Assembly: GCA_947462175.1 (NCBI GenBank)
Contig: CANHOE010000143.1
Location: forward strand, 1 to 6,840
DNA length: 6,840 bases
Reading direction: 5' to 3'
DNA from: Burkholderiales bacterium
GTDB lineage: Bacteria; Pseudomonadota; Gammaproteobacteria; Burkholderiales; Burkholderiaceae_C
Under the pieces are notes generated by a model. It had not been told where the DNA came from and searched no databases. It worked only from the letters and a program-made list of their open reading frames with translations. The translations under genes were made by a program, and so were the position numbers. Each line of letters begins with the position of its first letter. The first letter of the stretch is position 1. This document shows positions 6,303 through 6,840 of the stretch, piece after piece.

Positions 6303-6840
6303 GGCTCACACCTCCTCCTCGCGACGCTCAGCCGACTCGGTGCTCGACATCGTCACTGAATCTGCGCCGACACCGCCCGCGTCCGCACCCGCGGCCACGT
6401 CGTCAGAACCCAGGCAGATCGGCAAGTACCCGGTGCTGCGCAAGCTCGGCGAGGGAGCCACCAGCGATGTCTACCTCTGCCGCGACGAATTCCAGGCGCG
6501 CGACGTGGCGATCAAGCGGGTGCGTGCCGGGGTCGCCACCGATGCGGTGGCGAATCGCTACAGCGACCGCTTCTTCGCGGCCGAAGCAGCCTTGGTCGGC
6601 CGCCTCGAGCACCCGAATGTGGTGAAGATCTATGACGCGGTGTCCGAGCCCGGGAATCAATACCTGGTCATGGAATACGTCGATGGGAGCACCCTGCGGC
6701 CGTACTGCCGCGCGGACCAGTTGCTCCCTCTGGAGCTGATCGTCGAAATCGGCTTCAAGTGCGCGATGGCGCTCGGCTATGTGTACCGGCAAGGCCTGAT
6801 CCACCGCGACGTCAAACCGGCCAACGTGCTGGCGGTGCTC
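6301..6840 (+). CDS. Hanks-type serine/threonine protein kinase, N-terminal part (cut by window end)
   Basis: Eukaryotic-like kinase that phosphorylates Ser/Thr on target proteins; substrates cannot be told from here. The 180 visible residues show a 40-residue Ser/Ala/Pro-rich N-terminus, then the kinase N-lobe from IGKYPVLRKL. The glycine-rich loop is GEGATSDV (50-57), the ATP-binding lysine is Lys72 in VAIKRV, a candidate alpha-C Glu is at 95, the hinge is YLVMEYVDG (121-129), and the catalytic loop is HRDVKPAN (168-175) with Asp170 and Asn175. These key residues are intact, so it is predicted active. The DFG motif, activation loop and any C-terminal sensor or membrane part lie beyond 6840. 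The first ATG has no Shine-Dalgarno and shares CCATGG with the divergent small ORF. A GTG at 6340 is an alternative start that would not touch the kinase domain. Confidence 0.9.
   Translation, partial: MAHTSSSRRSADSVLDIVTESAPTPPASAPAATSSEPRQIGKYPVLRKLGEGATSDVYLCRDEFQARDVAIKRVRAGVATDAVANRYSDRFFAAEAALVGRLEHPNVVKIYDAVSEPGNQYLVMEYVDGSTLRPYCRADQLLPLELIVEIGFKCAMALGYVYRQGLIHRDVKPANVLAVL
6311..6320 (-). promoter_or_regulatory. Strong Shine-Dalgarno for the 59-residue ORF
   Basis: GAGGAGGAGG on the minus strand, 8 nt (TGTGAGCC) before the ATG at 6302. On the plus strand the same bases are Thr/Ser/Ser codons at the beginning of the kinase frame, so a coding explanation for the tract exists and tempers the call. 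Confidence 0.5.

Noticed and set aside
6127..6309. A minus-strand frame from GTG 6309 as the gene upstream of argS
   Set aside because: The GTG is only about one base from GAGGAGGAGG, too close for initiation. The ATG at 6302 in another frame has the right 8-nt spacing, and this frame's product is Ser/Pro/Arg-rich shadow-like sequence.
1..6840. Sigma-54 -24/-12 promoters (GG-N10-GC type with TGGCAC/TTGC cores) near any gene start
   Set aside because: Scanning by eye upstream of rpoN, lptA, dsbA, argS and the kinase showed no convincing paired elements.

Overview
The window reads as a GC-rich betaproteobacterial chromosome, most likely Burkholderiales near the Comamonadaceae or Leptothrix/Rubrivivax relatives. 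This rests on protein character (RpoN, LptB, ArgS and the SPOR protein all resemble that group), strong G/C at codon third positions and the lptA-lptB-rpoN order. It is an inference from memory; no search was run. No mobile element, CRISPR array, tRNA or rRNA is visible, and no stretch over 300 bases lacks a gene.

Right to left on the minus strand there are two blocks. Block 1 (about 6302 to 3079) holds a previously hidden candidate 59-codon basic ORF, argS, a SPOR-domain membrane protein and dsbA. These are tightly packed: the small ORF overlaps argS by 8 nt, argS overlaps the SPOR gene by 4 nt (GTGA), and dsbA follows after 38 nt with its own Shine-Dalgarno. Block 2 (2970 to 9) is lptA-lptB-rpoN, with a 4-nt lptA/lptB overlap (TTGA) and 5 nt between lptB and rpoN. 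The 108-nt gap between the blocks (2971-3078) carries three inverted repeats (one running into the dsbA stop) and a TAGAAT -10-like box, so it probably ends block 1 and starts block 2.

At the right edge, on the plus strand, is the 5' part of a Hanks-type Ser/Thr kinase cut by the window end. Its first ATG shares the palindrome CCATGG with the start of the minus-strand small ORF, so the two divergent starts overlap.

Functionally the window is mostly core and cell-envelope biology: LPS transport across the periplasm (LptA bridge, LptB ATPase), periplasmic disulfide formation (DsbA), a peptidoglycan-binding SPOR protein, arginyl-tRNA synthesis and sigma-54. I see no clear novel multi-gene system. 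The most useful leads are the hidden small ORF, a -10-like box placed so that argS mRNA could be leaderless, the palindrome cluster before lptA, the absence of lptC from its usual slot beside lptA, and a twin-arginine-like signal on DsbA.
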